From: Janibacter sp. A1S7
GTDB lineage: Bacteria > Actinomycetota > Actinomycetes > Actinomycetales > Dermatophilaceae
Reading direction: 5' to 3'
Assembly (NCBI RefSeq): GCF_037198315.1
Contig: NZ_CP144913.1
Location: forward strand, 2,666,001-2,730,000
Length of the DNA: 64,000 nucleotides
Shown: piece after piece, positions 1 to 8,570 of the stretch
Position numbering within the stretch: the stretch's first letter is position 1
Layout of the letters: the number at the start of each line of letters is the position of its first letter
Position numbers and translations under genes: made by a program
The notes under the pieces: generated by a model
The model's input: the letters and a program-made list of their open reading frames with translations, nothing else
Told to the model about the DNA's origin: nothing
Databases searched by the model: none

Positions 1-73
1 GTCAACCCCATCCCGAACTTCATCTCCTACCAGTAGGCGACGAACACGATCGACACCGTGGACTCACCTCGGG

Positions 74-380
74 GTGGGGCTCGGCGACGACACTCTCGCC
101 GAGGGGCCCTACGACACTCCCTTCGGCAGCACGACCGTCGGCGGTGCCTTCGACCGGTTCTACGGCTTCGACCTGCTGGTCCACCGCTGGGACATCGGCC
201 GGACCGCGGGCATCGACGTGGTCTTCAGCGACCGCGAGCTCGACCAGATCGAGGAGGCCATCGCCGGTTTCGGTGAGGCGATCCGGGGCGAAGGGGTGTG
301 TGCGCCGGCGGTGGACCTCCCCGCCGACGCCTCCCGCCAGGAGCCGTCTCATCGGCCTCACCGGCCGCGACTCCCGCTGA
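74..380 (+). pseudogene. TIGR03086 / mycothiol-linked isomerase-like remnant
   Basis: The translation contains FDLLVHRWDIGRTAG, then a fragment with GVCAPAVDLPADASRQ, the C-terminal pattern of the TIGR03086/maleylpyruvate isomerase-like (DinB-fold) family. The expected ending RLIGLTGRDSR and its stop lie in another frame, reached near position 340, so there is a frameshift. No N-terminal half is visible upstream: the 36 bases at the window start encode VNPIPNFISYQ and a stop in a different frame, possibly the tail of another gene. I read this as a decayed, 5'-truncated gene. The reading is by eye from short motifs; a sequencing indel could also explain the frame change. Confidence 0.55.
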
Positions 381-610
381 CTCGTCTGGCCCCCGCCTGT
401 TTGCGCCCGTGCTCCCGGTGGTGGGGTGCGCGAGCGGTTTGCTGGGTTGGTCGAGGAGTGTGATGGGTGGTATGACCCGGATCCGGTGTGATGGGTGGGT
501 CGGGGGTGGGACGTTACGTGCGGGGGTCGCGTTGTGCCACGATGTCGGGTGATATCTGCCCAGGGGCGCGTTGAGGACGTCCACGGGAGCGAGCGCGAAG
601 GGTGGCACCT

Positions 611-2101
611 GTGGCTTCTCAGGACGAGACTGCCCGGGGTCATCGTGGGCCCGGGGTGCGTGGGGCGCATGCTCGGCGTGCGGCGCGTCAGGTCCGTCGG
701 TACTACGCGCTGACTGCGGCCAGCACGATCGTTCCGGGTCTGGGGTTGATCCGCACCCGGCGCCGGGTGGGGCAGGGGCTGGTTGCCGTGTTCGTGGTCG
801 CGTTCGTCGTCCTGGTTGGTTACCTGGTGGCCAGGGGGTTGATGGGTCTGATTCGTGTCGTGGTCAGTCGTAGCGCGTTGAGTGTGGTCATCTCGGTCCT
901 GGTGGTCGTGGCGGTGGTGTGGATCGGGGCGATCCTGCTGACGGCCAGGGACAACATGCCCGAGGGCGCGCATGGTCGTCCGAAGGTCGCGATGGTGGTC
1001 TTTGCTGCGTTGGCTGCCGTGCTGGTCCTGGCGCCCGCGGCGCAGGCGGTGCGTTACGCGGTGATCCAGCACTCGTTGATCGGTAGTGTCTTCGACACGT
1101 TGCGTCCCGATGGTGCGGTGGGGCCCGGTGGTGGTCAGGACCCGTGGGCCGGTACCGATCGGGTCAACATGTTGTTGTTGGGGTCGGACGCCGGCAAGGG
1201 CCGGATCGGGACCCGGCCGGATGCGATCATGGTTGCGAGTATCGATCCGCAGTCCGGTGAGACGGTCTTGTTCGGGATCCCGCGCAACCTGCAGGACATT
1301 CCCTTCTCGCAGGACAATCCCCTCTCGCAGCTCTACCCGCAGGGGTACGACTGCGGTGACCAGTGCCTGATGGAGTTCGTCTGGACGCTGGGCAAGGACC
1401 ACGCCGATCTCTTCCCTGATGACCCGAACCCGGGCCTGACGGTGACCAAGGACGCGGTCTCGCAGATCCTGGGTCTGGACGTGGACTACACGACGGTGGT
1501 CAACCTCGAGGGTTTCACCCAGCTGGTGGACGCGATGGGCGGCGTCGAGGTCGATGTGCAGGAGCGGGTCTGCATCGGGTGCAAGCTGGATGCGTACGGC
1601 AACGTGGTGGGGACCACGGGGTGGATCGAGCCCGGTGTGCAGCAGCTCGATGGCTTCCACGCGTTGTGGTACTCGCGTTCGCGGGCGGCTTCGCGTGATG
1701 GGGACTTCTCCCGGATGCGTCGACAGCGGTGCATGGTCGGAGCGCTGCTCAACCAGGTCAACCCGACGTCGATGCTCGTGCGCTACCCGGCGCTGGCCTC
1801 GACGCTGGAGGACAACGTGCGGGTGGACGTCCCCGAGCAGGACCTCGATGAGTGGGCCGAGCTGGTGCTGCGGATCCAGCACGGCGGCTCGATCAAGTCG
1901 CTGCCGCTGACCAACGACGTCATCGACGTCGTCAACCCCGACTACCCGAAGATCCACCAGATGGTCACCGACGCGATCACCCCGCCCGAGCCGACACCCC
2001 AACCCTCGACCTCCACCCCGACGACCCCGACCCCGTCGCAGACCCCATCGACCAGCGAGACCACCCAGGACACCCCCAGCGACATCGCCACCACCTGCTG
2101 A
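611..2101 (+). CDS. LytR-CpsA-Psr (LCP) family protein
   Basis: Membrane-anchored enzyme of the family that attaches secondary polymers such as teichoic acid or arabinogalactan to peptidoglycan outside the membrane. The N-terminal third has several hydrophobic segments. The LCP domain follows: RVNMLLLGSDAGKGRIGTRPD, GIPRNLQDIPF, LVDAMGGVEVDV and ALWYSRSRAASRDGDFSRMR, which carry the conserved Arg/Asp residues that bind the polyprenyl-pyrophosphate substrate. The protein ends in a Pro/Thr-rich tail. GAAGGG at 597-602 sits 8 bases before the GTG at 611; an upstream in-frame GTG at 602 overlaps that ribosome binding site and is less likely. About 496 residues. The 230 bases before it (381-610) hold no gene I can see. 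Confidence 0.9.
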   Translation: MASQDETARGHRGPGVRGAHARRAARQVRRYYALTAASTIVPGLGLIRTRRRVGQGLVAVFVVAFVVLVGYLVARGLMGLIRVVVSRSALSVVISVLVVVAVVWIGAILLTARDNMPEGAHGRPKVAMVVFAALAAVLVLAPAAQAVRYAVIQHSLIGSVFDTLRPDGAVGPGGGQDPWAGTDRVNMLLLGSDAGKGRIGTRPDAIMVASIDPQSGETVLFGIPRNLQDIPFSQDNPLSQLYPQGYDCGDQCLMEFVWTLGKDHADLFPDDPNPGLTVTKDAVSQILGLDVDYTTVVNLEGFTQLVDAMGGVEVDVQERVCIGCKLDAYGNVVGTTGWIEPGVQQLDGFHALWYSRSRAASRDGDFSRMRRQRCMVGALLNQVNPTSMLVRYPALASTLEDNVRVDVPEQDLDEWAELVLRIQHGGSIKSLPLTNDVIDVVNPDYPKIHQMVTDAITPPEPTPQPSTSTPTTPTPSQTPSTSETTQDTPSDIATTC

Positions 2102-2246
2102 GCAGACCCGGCTGGCGGCCCCCGAAGTCGGGCTGCAGATGACACACGTCCCTGCACACCACCTCCGCGTCCCGTGTGCCCATCGGTTACCGGTGCTCTG
2201 ACTTACGAGAGTGAGTCACCGTCATGGTCAGGTTGGTTTCGACGGT

Positions 2247-3170
2247 TCAGGTGTTGATATTCAGTAGCCGGTCCAGGTCCGGTGTGGCGCGATCGGTAGC
2301 GCGTAGGGCGGTGTGCAACTGCTGCGCCAGCGTGTGCATCTCGGCTTGGGCGTTCCGGCTGTGGGCTGCGAACCAGAGCTCTCCGCGGGGACCGGCAAAG
2401 ACACGTCGCCAGTAGGCGGTGACGAAGACATTCGGTAATCGGTACAAGACGCGCAGATTCTTGGGGATCTCGGTGTTTCCGTGGGACTGCAAAGCCGTGA
2501 ACCCCTGCCGGGTGGCGTTGACCATCAGGCGCATCGTCGCCTGGTCAGCGGCCAGTCTCCGAGCATCGACGTCGACGCGGTAGAGAGCGAAGGCGATCGG
2601 TACGACGAATGCGGCATGTCCCACCAACCAAGCGTCGATGTCGGCGCTGATCTGCGTGGTGAAGCCTGCCTCGTCGAGGAGTTCTTGCAGGCGCCGAGCC
2701 CGAGGGGTCCTGACTCCGCTCGGTTCGCCCAGCATCGTCTTCTGCTGAGCGATCAGGACGTACGTGACTGTGGGTCCCTCACACGACCCACCGACGGCTG
2801 GGAACCCGAACAGGGCACGCTGTCCGAGAGCCTCGAGCAGGTCCGTCTGACGGTTGGCTGTGTTGCCGAAGAACAGCACGTCCGAGCCATCGTTCATCGC
2901 GGTCAACATCGGCAGGGTGTCCGTGAACTGCTCGGCGCGCACCGACACGAGCACCAGGTCGAAGCGGTCGTCGGGGTCTGGCTGGCCGACGACAGTGACC
3001 GGAAGCCACGTGCGTTCCCCGGACTCGGCATTCTGAAGAATCACACCATGGGCTCGAAGATCGTCCAGACGTCTGCCGCGCGCCAGGAGAACCACCTCGT
3101 GGCCCGCCTCCAGCAGCCGGGCGGCGTAGACACTGCCGATGACACCGGCTCCGAGCACAAGGATCCGCAC
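2247..3170 (-). CDS. PanE/ApbA-like NAD(P)-binding protein
   Basis: The N-terminus MRILVLGAGVIGSVYAARLL is a Rossmann dinucleotide fold as in ketopantoate reductase, followed by LVSVRAEQ and FFGNTANRQT typical of the ApbA family. It is 307 residues, the usual length. True ketopantoate reductases carry a catalytic Lys in a W-x-K motif at the start of the C-terminal domain; the matching place here reads WLVGHAAFVVP (residues 181-191), so the Lys and the following Asn appear to be missing. A role in pantothenate synthesis is therefore doubtful, and the substrate is unknown. It is convergent with the LCP gene, with about 145 bases between them. Confidence 0.75.
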   Translation of the reverse strand: MRILVLGAGVIGSVYAARLLEAGHEVVLLARGRRLDDLRAHGVILQNAESGERTWLPVTVVGQPDPDDRFDLVLVSVRAEQFTDTLPMLTAMNDGSDVLFFGNTANRQTDLLEALGQRALFGFPAVGGSCEGPTVTYVLIAQQKTMLGEPSGVRTPRARRLQELLDEAGFTTQISADIDAWLVGHAAFVVPIAFALYRVDVDARRLAADQATMRLMVNATRQGFTALQSHGNTEIPKNLRVLYRLPNVFVTAYWRRVFAGPRGELWFAAHSRNAQAEMHTLAQQLHTALRATDRATPDLDRLLNINT

Positions 3171-3370
3171 GCTGCACGCACCTCCTCAGACGTCCACTGT
3201 CAGTCAACCTACTGGACCGCCCCAAGCAACGACACCGACACCGATGAGTACGTCGACCGCCGTTATCCGGAGTTCGCGTCGCTGCAGACCGGTACCCTCA
3301 TCAAACGGCGTCTCATGCCCATTAGTGACGTCCACCGAACTCCGCAACTTTCTTCATTGACGAGCTGAGA

Positions 3371-3697
3371 GTGACCACCATGGGCTCATCGAGTGACCAG
3401 TTCGACCCACGTCGGGAAGCGACGTCCGGCGAGAGCGAGGACGAGTTGCGCACACGGGCCCTCAACCGGCTCAAGGCCAAGAAGGCCCTAGCAGGACACG
3501 TCGTGCTCTACGTCGCCGTCAACCTCATGCTCGTCGTCATCTGGTGGGTCACCGGGGCCGGGTTCTTCTGGCCAGCCTTCCCTCTTCTGGGCTGGGGCAT
3601 CGGGCTGGCATATAACGCGTGGGAGGTGATGTCGCCCCAGCCCGGCCCGGACGCCATCCGTGCCGAGATGGACCGGCTACGCAATCGGCAAAACTGA
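3371..3697 (+). CDS. 2TM domain membrane protein
   Basis: A 108-residue protein with a charged N-terminus (RALNRLKAKKALAGHVV) and two membrane segments joined by a short loop with GAGFFWPAFPLLGWGIGL, then a short cytoplasmic tail. This matches the 2TM domain (PF13239) found alone or next to histidine kinases in many bacteria; the function is not known. GTG start at 3371 follows GAGCTGAGA. An internal ATG four codons in is an alternative start. Confidence 0.75.
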   Translation: MTTMGSSSDQFDPRREATSGESEDELRTRALNRLKAKKALAGHVVLYVAVNLMLVVIWWVTGAGFFWPAFPLLGWGIGLAYNAWEVMSPQPGPDAIRAEMDRLRNRQN

Positions 3698-3722
3698 ACC
3701 GGATCCTGCTCCGGTGGCCGCT

Positions 3723-3776
3723 GGGCTCGCGGAGCGTGCCGGTGCGGGATGGGCTCGCGGAGCGTGCCGGTGCGGG
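3723..3776. repeat. Two-copy 28-bp tandem repeat
   Basis: The 26-base unit beginning GGGCTCGCGGAGCGTGCCGG occurs at 3723-3748 and again, identical, at 3751-3776, giving a 28-bp period. It lies between the 3' ends of two convergent genes. No hairpin with a T run is evident, so I do not call it a terminator. Confidence 0.8.
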
Positions 3777-3851
3777 CTCGGCATTCGGTGATGGCGAGGG
3801 TCGCTGCGACGACCGCGTCAGTGCCAGGTGCGTGCGCCGTAGGCCGTCGCT

Positions 3852-4727
3852 CTACCGGGATTCTTCGATCAGGAACGGGGTGAGCTCTCTCGTGAGTTCC
3901 CTCGGTGCATGCTCAGCCATGTGGTGGCCGGAGTCGATGCCGCGTCCGCTGACCTTGTCAGCCCAGTCCTGCCAGATGATGAGCGGGTCGCCGTAGAGGT
4001 CTTCAAGGTCGTCCCGCATGGACCACAACACGAGGAGTGGCTGCTGCAGCCGTCGTCCCGCCGCCCGGTCTGCCCTCTCGTGATCGGCGTCGACGCTCAG
4101 GCCGGCCCGGTAGTCCTCCAACATCGCGCGGACGACTGTTGGGTCATGGATCGCGGCTCGCCATTCAGCGAAGTTCTCCGCGCCCATGACCTCACGGTCA
4201 CCGTGGTACCACGCCTCGGGGTCGGCGTTGATCACCCGTTCGGGCACATCGGGTTGGGCGAAGAAGAACCAGTGCCACCAGGCGGTGGCGAATCGGGCAT
4301 CCGCCCGATCCAGATGCTCGCTGATCGGTAGGCAGTCCAGCAGCGCGGCCCGTGTGACGCGTTCCGGGTAGTCCAGGGCCATGCGCAGGGCGTGGTAGCT
4401 GCCGCGGTCGTGACCCACGACAGCAAACGTCTCGTGCCCCAGCTCGTCCATCGCGGTGATCAGGGACCGGGCACCGGCTCGCTTGGAGTGGGGTGCATGA
4501 TCCGCCGTCGGCTCCGGCTTGTCCGACCTGCCATAGCCCGGCAGGTCCGCGCAGACGACGGCCAGTCCCTGCTCGACCAGCAGGGGCGCCACCCAGTGCC
4601 ACGTGCTCGAGGTTCGTGGGTGACCATGCAACAGCAGCACTGCCGGGCCGCTCCCCGCATGCCGAGTGAACAAGGACAGGTCACCAGCGTCGACCATCTC
4701 CTCGGTGAACCCGTCGAACATGTCCAT
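3852..4727 (-). CDS. Alpha/beta hydrolase, fluoroacetate dehalogenase-like
   Basis: A 291-residue alpha/beta hydrolase most like haloacetate/fluoroacetate dehalogenases. The oxyanion region is LLHGHPRTSSTWHWVAP; the nucleophile is an Asp in VGHDRGS (D107); the acid is D131 in LLDCLPI; the base is His in DSGHHM (H268). The halide-pocket motif WHWFFFAQP (H152, W153) and INADPEAWY are also family-like. One change stands out: the dehalogenase motif D-R-G-G-R supplies two arginines to hold the substrate carboxylate, whereas this protein reads D-R-G-S-Y, keeping the first (R108) and losing the second. The substrate could thus be a different haloacid or an unrelated ester or epoxide. It starts 64 bases from the left repeat of the integrated element. 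Confidence 0.8.
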   Translation of the reverse strand: MDMFDGFTEEMVDAGDLSLFTRHAGSGPAVLLLHGHPRTSSTWHWVAPLLVEQGLAVVCADLPGYGRSDKPEPTADHAPHSKRAGARSLITAMDELGHETFAVVGHDRGSYHALRMALDYPERVTRAALLDCLPISEHLDRADARFATAWWHWFFFAQPDVPERVINADPEAWYHGDREVMGAENFAEWRAAIHDPTVVRAMLEDYRAGLSVDADHERADRAAGRRLQQPLLVLWSMRDDLEDLYGDPLIIWQDWADKVSGRGIDSGHHMAEHAPRELTRELTPFLIEESR

Positions 4728-4803
4728 GAGTGTGCCACCGAGCGCAGGGAACGAGGGACCATCCCGTTGAGGCTCCCGATCGCTCCACGAAACCGCCCCT
4801 GAC

Positions 4804-4885
4804 CAGCAAAAACGCCCCCGACCGTGTCGAGGGCGTTCCGCTGAGCCGCCTATCGGAATCGAACCGATGACCTATTCATTACGAG
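4804..4885. repeat. Left attachment-site copy (att) of the integrated element
   Basis: This 82-bp block is identical to 19881-19962, exactly 15,077 bp away. With two mismatches the match extends leftward to 4791. It contains the tRNA-Thr 3' half from the anticodon loop to the discriminator base (4844-4885) and the tRNA terminator (4808-4837). The 5' half of the tRNA is missing here, so this is an attachment-site duplication and not a working tRNA gene. Confidence 0.93.
4808..4837 (-). terminator. Duplicated tRNA-Thr terminator (left copy)
   Basis: Read on the minus strand, AACGCCC and GGGCGTT form a stem extended by TCG/CGA inside and followed by TTTTT: a Rho-independent terminator. It came with the attachment-site duplication and now stands upstream of the dehalogenase-like gene, in the same direction, so it would stop minus-strand transcription leaving the element. 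Confidence 0.8.
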
Positions 4886-5996
4886 AGGCGTCACCGCTAA
4901 TTTCCGCCGTTCGTCAACCGCGAAAACCGCATGAAATGGGGACTATTCAAGTCAGTCGTGCCAAGCGTGGCGACTGTCATGTGCCCAACGTGTGCCCACG
5001 AATTCGGCCGCGGAGGGCCGTCGATCCGATAGCGGAGCAGCCTCGGCCGGAGGGTCGCCGGGTCAAGCGGCCCGCTGTCGCGAAGGGGTGGTGCACAGGT
5101 GCGGGAGCACCTTCCCGGACCGATGGTTCAAACTGCCACTTGAGGCGGTGGCCCGGAGGCCGGATCGTGTAGCGGCGGGTCGAAGGCACGAAGGGGGAGG
5201 CGTCTCGGCACTGGACCGGGGCGCTTTCGTCATGTCTGGCCGGGCGTGAGTGGGCGGCCGCGAGAACGGCCGCCAGGCCGCATGCGCAGCGGACGCCCGC
5301 GAAGCGGGCGGTCAGCGGCGACGGAGTCGCCGCCTTGAGTCAGTAGAGAAAGTTCTCACTGTTTGGGCCACTGCGGACTAGAAGTACGTCGACCCCGTAC
5401 GGGGGACCAGTCACAGGAGTTGGGTACCGCTCCGCATGCCGTCCGACAGTGGACGTACCAATGGGCCGGGATAGCCGGCAGGCGACCTTGGTAGGCGTGG
5501 CAATTTCTGAGACTTGGAGGGGGCCCAGTGCCCTCGCTCCAGGCAGTCCTCGCCACGGCGCACGGTGAGAACTTGCCACTACGCGGACGCCTCGCACGGC
5601 TCGAAGTCTGACCGCCACTTCCGGGCTCCGGAGCCATCCGGCCCCATCCTGGGTAGCGCCCCGTCACCGGACAGATCACCGGACGGGCCTTACGGGACGC
5701 CCACAAGCCGTGCCGCCGTTTGTGCAAGTCAGCAGCGGGTGCGCCCCGAGAAGGTTCCGCCGATGGGACGGGTTCTGCGGCTCATCGTCGGCGTGTGTTT
5801 ACGTCGGTCTGGAGTTCAACCACGGCTTATGGCCGGTGTCGAGCCTCCCATCCGATGCGGGCCGCACCGATGCCCATTAGCGCGGTGAGGGTGAGCCAAG
5901 CCGGGGTGAGCAGGGCGGGAGCGATGAGGGCAGCCGAGGCGGCGGCGGCGATGAGTCGATTGGTGGCTATCCGGTGGTGGTCGCGCCAGCGGTAGG
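4886..5996. other. Gene-poor left end of the element
   Basis: About 1.1 kb without a convincing gene. It holds a cluster of three short hairpins at 5253-5333 (listed separately). On the minus strand near 5829-5995 a short open frame encodes a hydrophobic stretch (RLIAAAASAALIAPALLTPA, then WLTLTALMGIGAARIGWEAR) that looks like a membrane-protein fragment, but it has no start codon and is closed by a stop upstream, so I treat it as a remnant. The other open frames here have no recognisable composition or motifs. Confidence 0.5.
5253..5333. other. Three consecutive hairpins, possible single-strand origin or oriT
   Basis: Three perfect stem-loops occur within 81 bp: GGCGGCCG/CGGCCGCC with a 6-base loop (5253-5274); CGCCCGC-GAA-GCGGGCG (5294-5310); and GCGGCGAC-GGA-GTCGCCGC (5315-5333). 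The middle apex is GCGAAGC, a DNA mini-hairpin known for exceptional stability and reported in single-stranded replication origins. No coding frame explains the structure. In an element with a rolling-circle initiator, a single-strand origin or transfer origin is a reasonable guess, but only a guess. Confidence 0.4.
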
Positions 5997-6397
5997 CGAC
6001 ACATCCAGCTACCGCTGGCGGACATCACCGGTGGGAGCGACTGGAAAGACGCCCCACTGCTGAAGTCGCGCATGGCCGGCGGGTTCTGTCTGCGCGCACC
6101 CGCCCAAGGAGCGTGCAGCTACGCCAACATCTGCGAACACTGCCCCAGTAACCGCTCCGAGCCCTCCTCGCTGCCAATCCTGGCCGCACAACGAGTCGAC
6201 GCCACCGCACTGGCCCAAGACGCACAGCGGCGAGGATGGGATCGACGAAGCCGAACGCCACCACCAGCTCATCGCCCGCCTCGATGCGCTGATCGCCGAC
6301 ACGGAGACACCCACCGGATGAACTGGAGTGAACACTCCACACCCTGGCCGACCAAGTCCGCCGCCACGAGCAGCAGCTCCGCAAGCTCCAAAACTGA
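5997..6397 (+). pseudogene. Tail of Tn554-like tyrosine recombinase plus DUF6262 tail
   Basis: The frame LPLADITGGSDWKDAPLLKS, then RMAGGFCLRAPAQGACSYAN and ICEHCP, is the C-terminal zinc-finger-like region of the large site-specific recombinases found in Tn554-type three-recombinase transposons. The ending DEAERHHQLIARLDALIADT and a stop at 6319-6321 lie in a shifted frame after about 6235. Immediately downstream HTLADQVRRHEQQLRKLQN and a stop at 6395-6397 is the usual C-terminus of the DUF6262/TnpC partner. Both genes lack their N-terminal parts. The assignment is by motif memory. Confidence 0.6.
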
Positions 6398-6450
6398 CTG
6401 CGTTAACCGGCCAATAGAGCAGCAGGAGCCGATTAGCCGGATAAAGCAAC

Positions 6451-6786
6451 GACAACCCCTACAGCGAGGCCACGTTCAAGACCCTGAAGTACGTCCCGGT
6501 CTTCCCTGGCAACTTCGGATCGCTTCAAGACGCCCGGGCGTTCTGCGAGAGGTTCTTCTCCTACTACAACCACGAGCACCGCCATTCCGGGATCGGACTG
6601 CACACCCCGGCCTCGGTCCATCACGGCACCGCGAGCCAAGTCCGCGCCCAACGCCAGGCCACCCTCGACGCGGCCTACGCCACCAACCCCGAACGGTTCA
6701 CCCGCAACCGACCCGAGGCGCCGAAACTGCCATCCGCGGCGTGGATCAACCAGCCCTCACAGGAGGCCCTCATACAGACCGCGTAA
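6451..6786 (+). pseudogene. IS3-family transposase C-terminal remnant
   Basis: The frame encodes DNPYSEATFKTLKY, then AFCERFFSYYNHEHRHSGIG, the final part of an IS3-family OrfB integrase domain around its last catalytic Glu (SEATFKTLKY), followed by a normal C-terminus and a stop at 6784-6786. The first two catalytic Asp residues, OrfA and any terminal repeat are missing upstream, where the recombinase remnant joins directly. It is a dead fragment. The 120 bases after it (6787-6910) hold no gene. Confidence 0.75.
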
Positions 6787-6910
6787 CGAGACGTGTCTCA
6801 TCGACCTTGACATCTTCCGGTCTGCCACTGGATCGAGCTCGAGAGCAAGGCAAGGGGCGGCGCTCACACCGTCCCCGCCCCCTACCTTGTTCTAGGCCTG
6901 GTGGTCGATC

Positions 6911-8570
6911 TCAGGCCGGAGCCTCCTGGGTGCGGGTCCCACGACGGCTGGACTCCAACATCGCGGTCACCGTGCGCGCGTCGTAGCTACCCACCATCCG
7001 ACAACCATCGACGAAGAACGTCGGGGTCGCGTGGGCACCACTTGCCGCCGCGCTTTCGACATCTCGCTCGACCCTCGCTGCAACCTCCTCGCTGTCGAGG
7101 TCCTTGGTGAACGTCTCGACATCAAGGCCCAGCTCAGCCGCGTAGCTGATGAGATCCCCCCTCTCAAGCGCATGTTGCCGAGCGAAGACGAAGTCGAGCC
7201 ACGGCCAGAACATGTTCTGCCTCGCGGCCGCCTCCGCGGCCCGCGCGGCGAGCGGACCGTGCGGATGGTGAGGGAGATGCCGCACGACGTAGCGCAGGTC
7301 ATCACCGAACCGCTCGTGGAGGTCCTCCCATGAGCCAGTGGCGTGCGCGCAGAATGGACACTCGAAATCCACGAACTCCACCAGGGTGAGCTGCGCGTCC
7401 TCCGGACCGCGGATGTGATCCACCTCGGGATCCACCGGAGAGTCGAGCGTCATCGGCAGATCCGCAGTCTCCTCCCCCCACCGACGGGCCGCGACCTTGA
7501 AGATCGCCCAGCCCAGAAGGGTTGCGAGCACCATCGCCACAAGCACGCCCAGAGTCGCCTGGCGCCCCAGGTCCGAGGAGGAGTCGAAGGCGAGACCGAT
7601 GATCAGCAGCGACACGGTGAAGCCGATGCCCGAAAGGGCCGCCCCGCCGAACACGCTGCCCATGCCCACCCCCTCGGGCAGTCGGCCTGCGCCCATCCGA
7701 ACGGCGAGAAGCGTCGCGATCCCGATTCCGAGGACCTTGCCGAACACGAGCCCCGCGATGACGCCCCATGTCACCGGCGAGCCCAGCGAGTCGGCCAACA
7801 CCCCACCGCGCAGGTCGATCCCGGCGTTGGCCAAGGCAAAGATCGGCACGATCAGCAGCGCCGTGGGGAGACGGAGATATTCGTGCAACCGTTCATTGAC
7901 TGACACGCCCTTGGACAACCCCCGTCCGACGGCACGGGCAGACGACGCACTCGGGGACTGCCAGAAGTCGCGGAACAACTGCCGGGCGGCGACCACCTTG
8001 TGCCGTCGCGTCGGATAGGCCGGGATCAGAAGGCCAGCGATCATGCCCGCCAGCGATGCGTGTATGCCCGAGGACAGCGTCGCCAGCCACAGCACGCTGA
8101 CAATCAGCACGTATGGAGCGGCGCTCCACTGCCGGGAACGGCCAAGCATCCACAGCGCGATGAGGCAGCCCAGAGCGACCAACAGAGGGGCGAGCCGGAT
8201 CTCTTCGCTGTAGAACACCCCGATGATCGAGACCGCGAGGAAGTCGTCGACCACCGTGAGTGTCAGAAGGAAGACGCGCAGCTGCCCGGAAAGCCGGGGG
8301 CCGACAATCGCGAGAGCACCGAGCATGAACGCTGTGTCCGTTCCGACAACCGCTCCCCAACCCCGAAGCCCTTCGCCGCCCGAAGCACCGACGACCAAGA
8401 CATACACCAGCGCGGGCACCGCCACGCCCGCAACACCGGCAATCGCCGCCAGGCGAGCCCGACTGCTGTCCCGCAAAGCCCCATGCGCAAACTCCTGGCG
8501 CACCTCGAGACCCACGACGAAGAAGAACACAACCATCAGCCCGTCGTTGATCCAGTGGTGCAGATCTAGG
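6911..8570 (-). pseudogene. nhaA: NhaA-DsbA fusion, 3' part (interrupted by IS)
   Basis: C-terminal nine-tenths of an Na+/H+ antiporter fused to a thioredoxin-fold domain. It resumes at DLHHWINDGLMVVFFFVVGL; the paired aspartates of the transport site are in LTLTVVDDFLAV. The fused domain has the disulfide-active motif FECPFCAH and the cis-Pro segment TPTFFVDG. This NhaA-DsbA architecture is common in actinobacteria. The gene is cut by an IS481-family element; the first 64 codons lie at 9665-9855. The open frame runs on into the IS as far as 8872, so a chimeric product is formally possible but would lack the first transmembrane helix. Confidence 0.88.

Noticed and set aside
20..2002. A 660-codon open frame on the minus strand opposite the LCP gene
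   Set aside because: It is His/Arg/Asp-rich with no known motif, mirrors the codon pattern of the LCP gene on the other strand, and is a typical high-GC shadow frame.
4844..4885. A second tRNA-Thr gene
   Set aside because: Only the part from the anticodon loop to the 3' end is present; the acceptor 5' strand and D-arm are missing. It is the att duplication.
5340..5888. Several 90-125-codon frames on both strands left of the recombinase remnant
   Set aside because: No ribosome binding sites, motifs or natural composition; they overlap one another on both strands.
6072..6986. A 304-codon plus-strand frame
   Set aside because: It joins several frames: the first part is the recombinase remnant, then it runs out of frame through the DUF6262 and IS3 remnants into the antiporter antisense. 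No single protein is supported.
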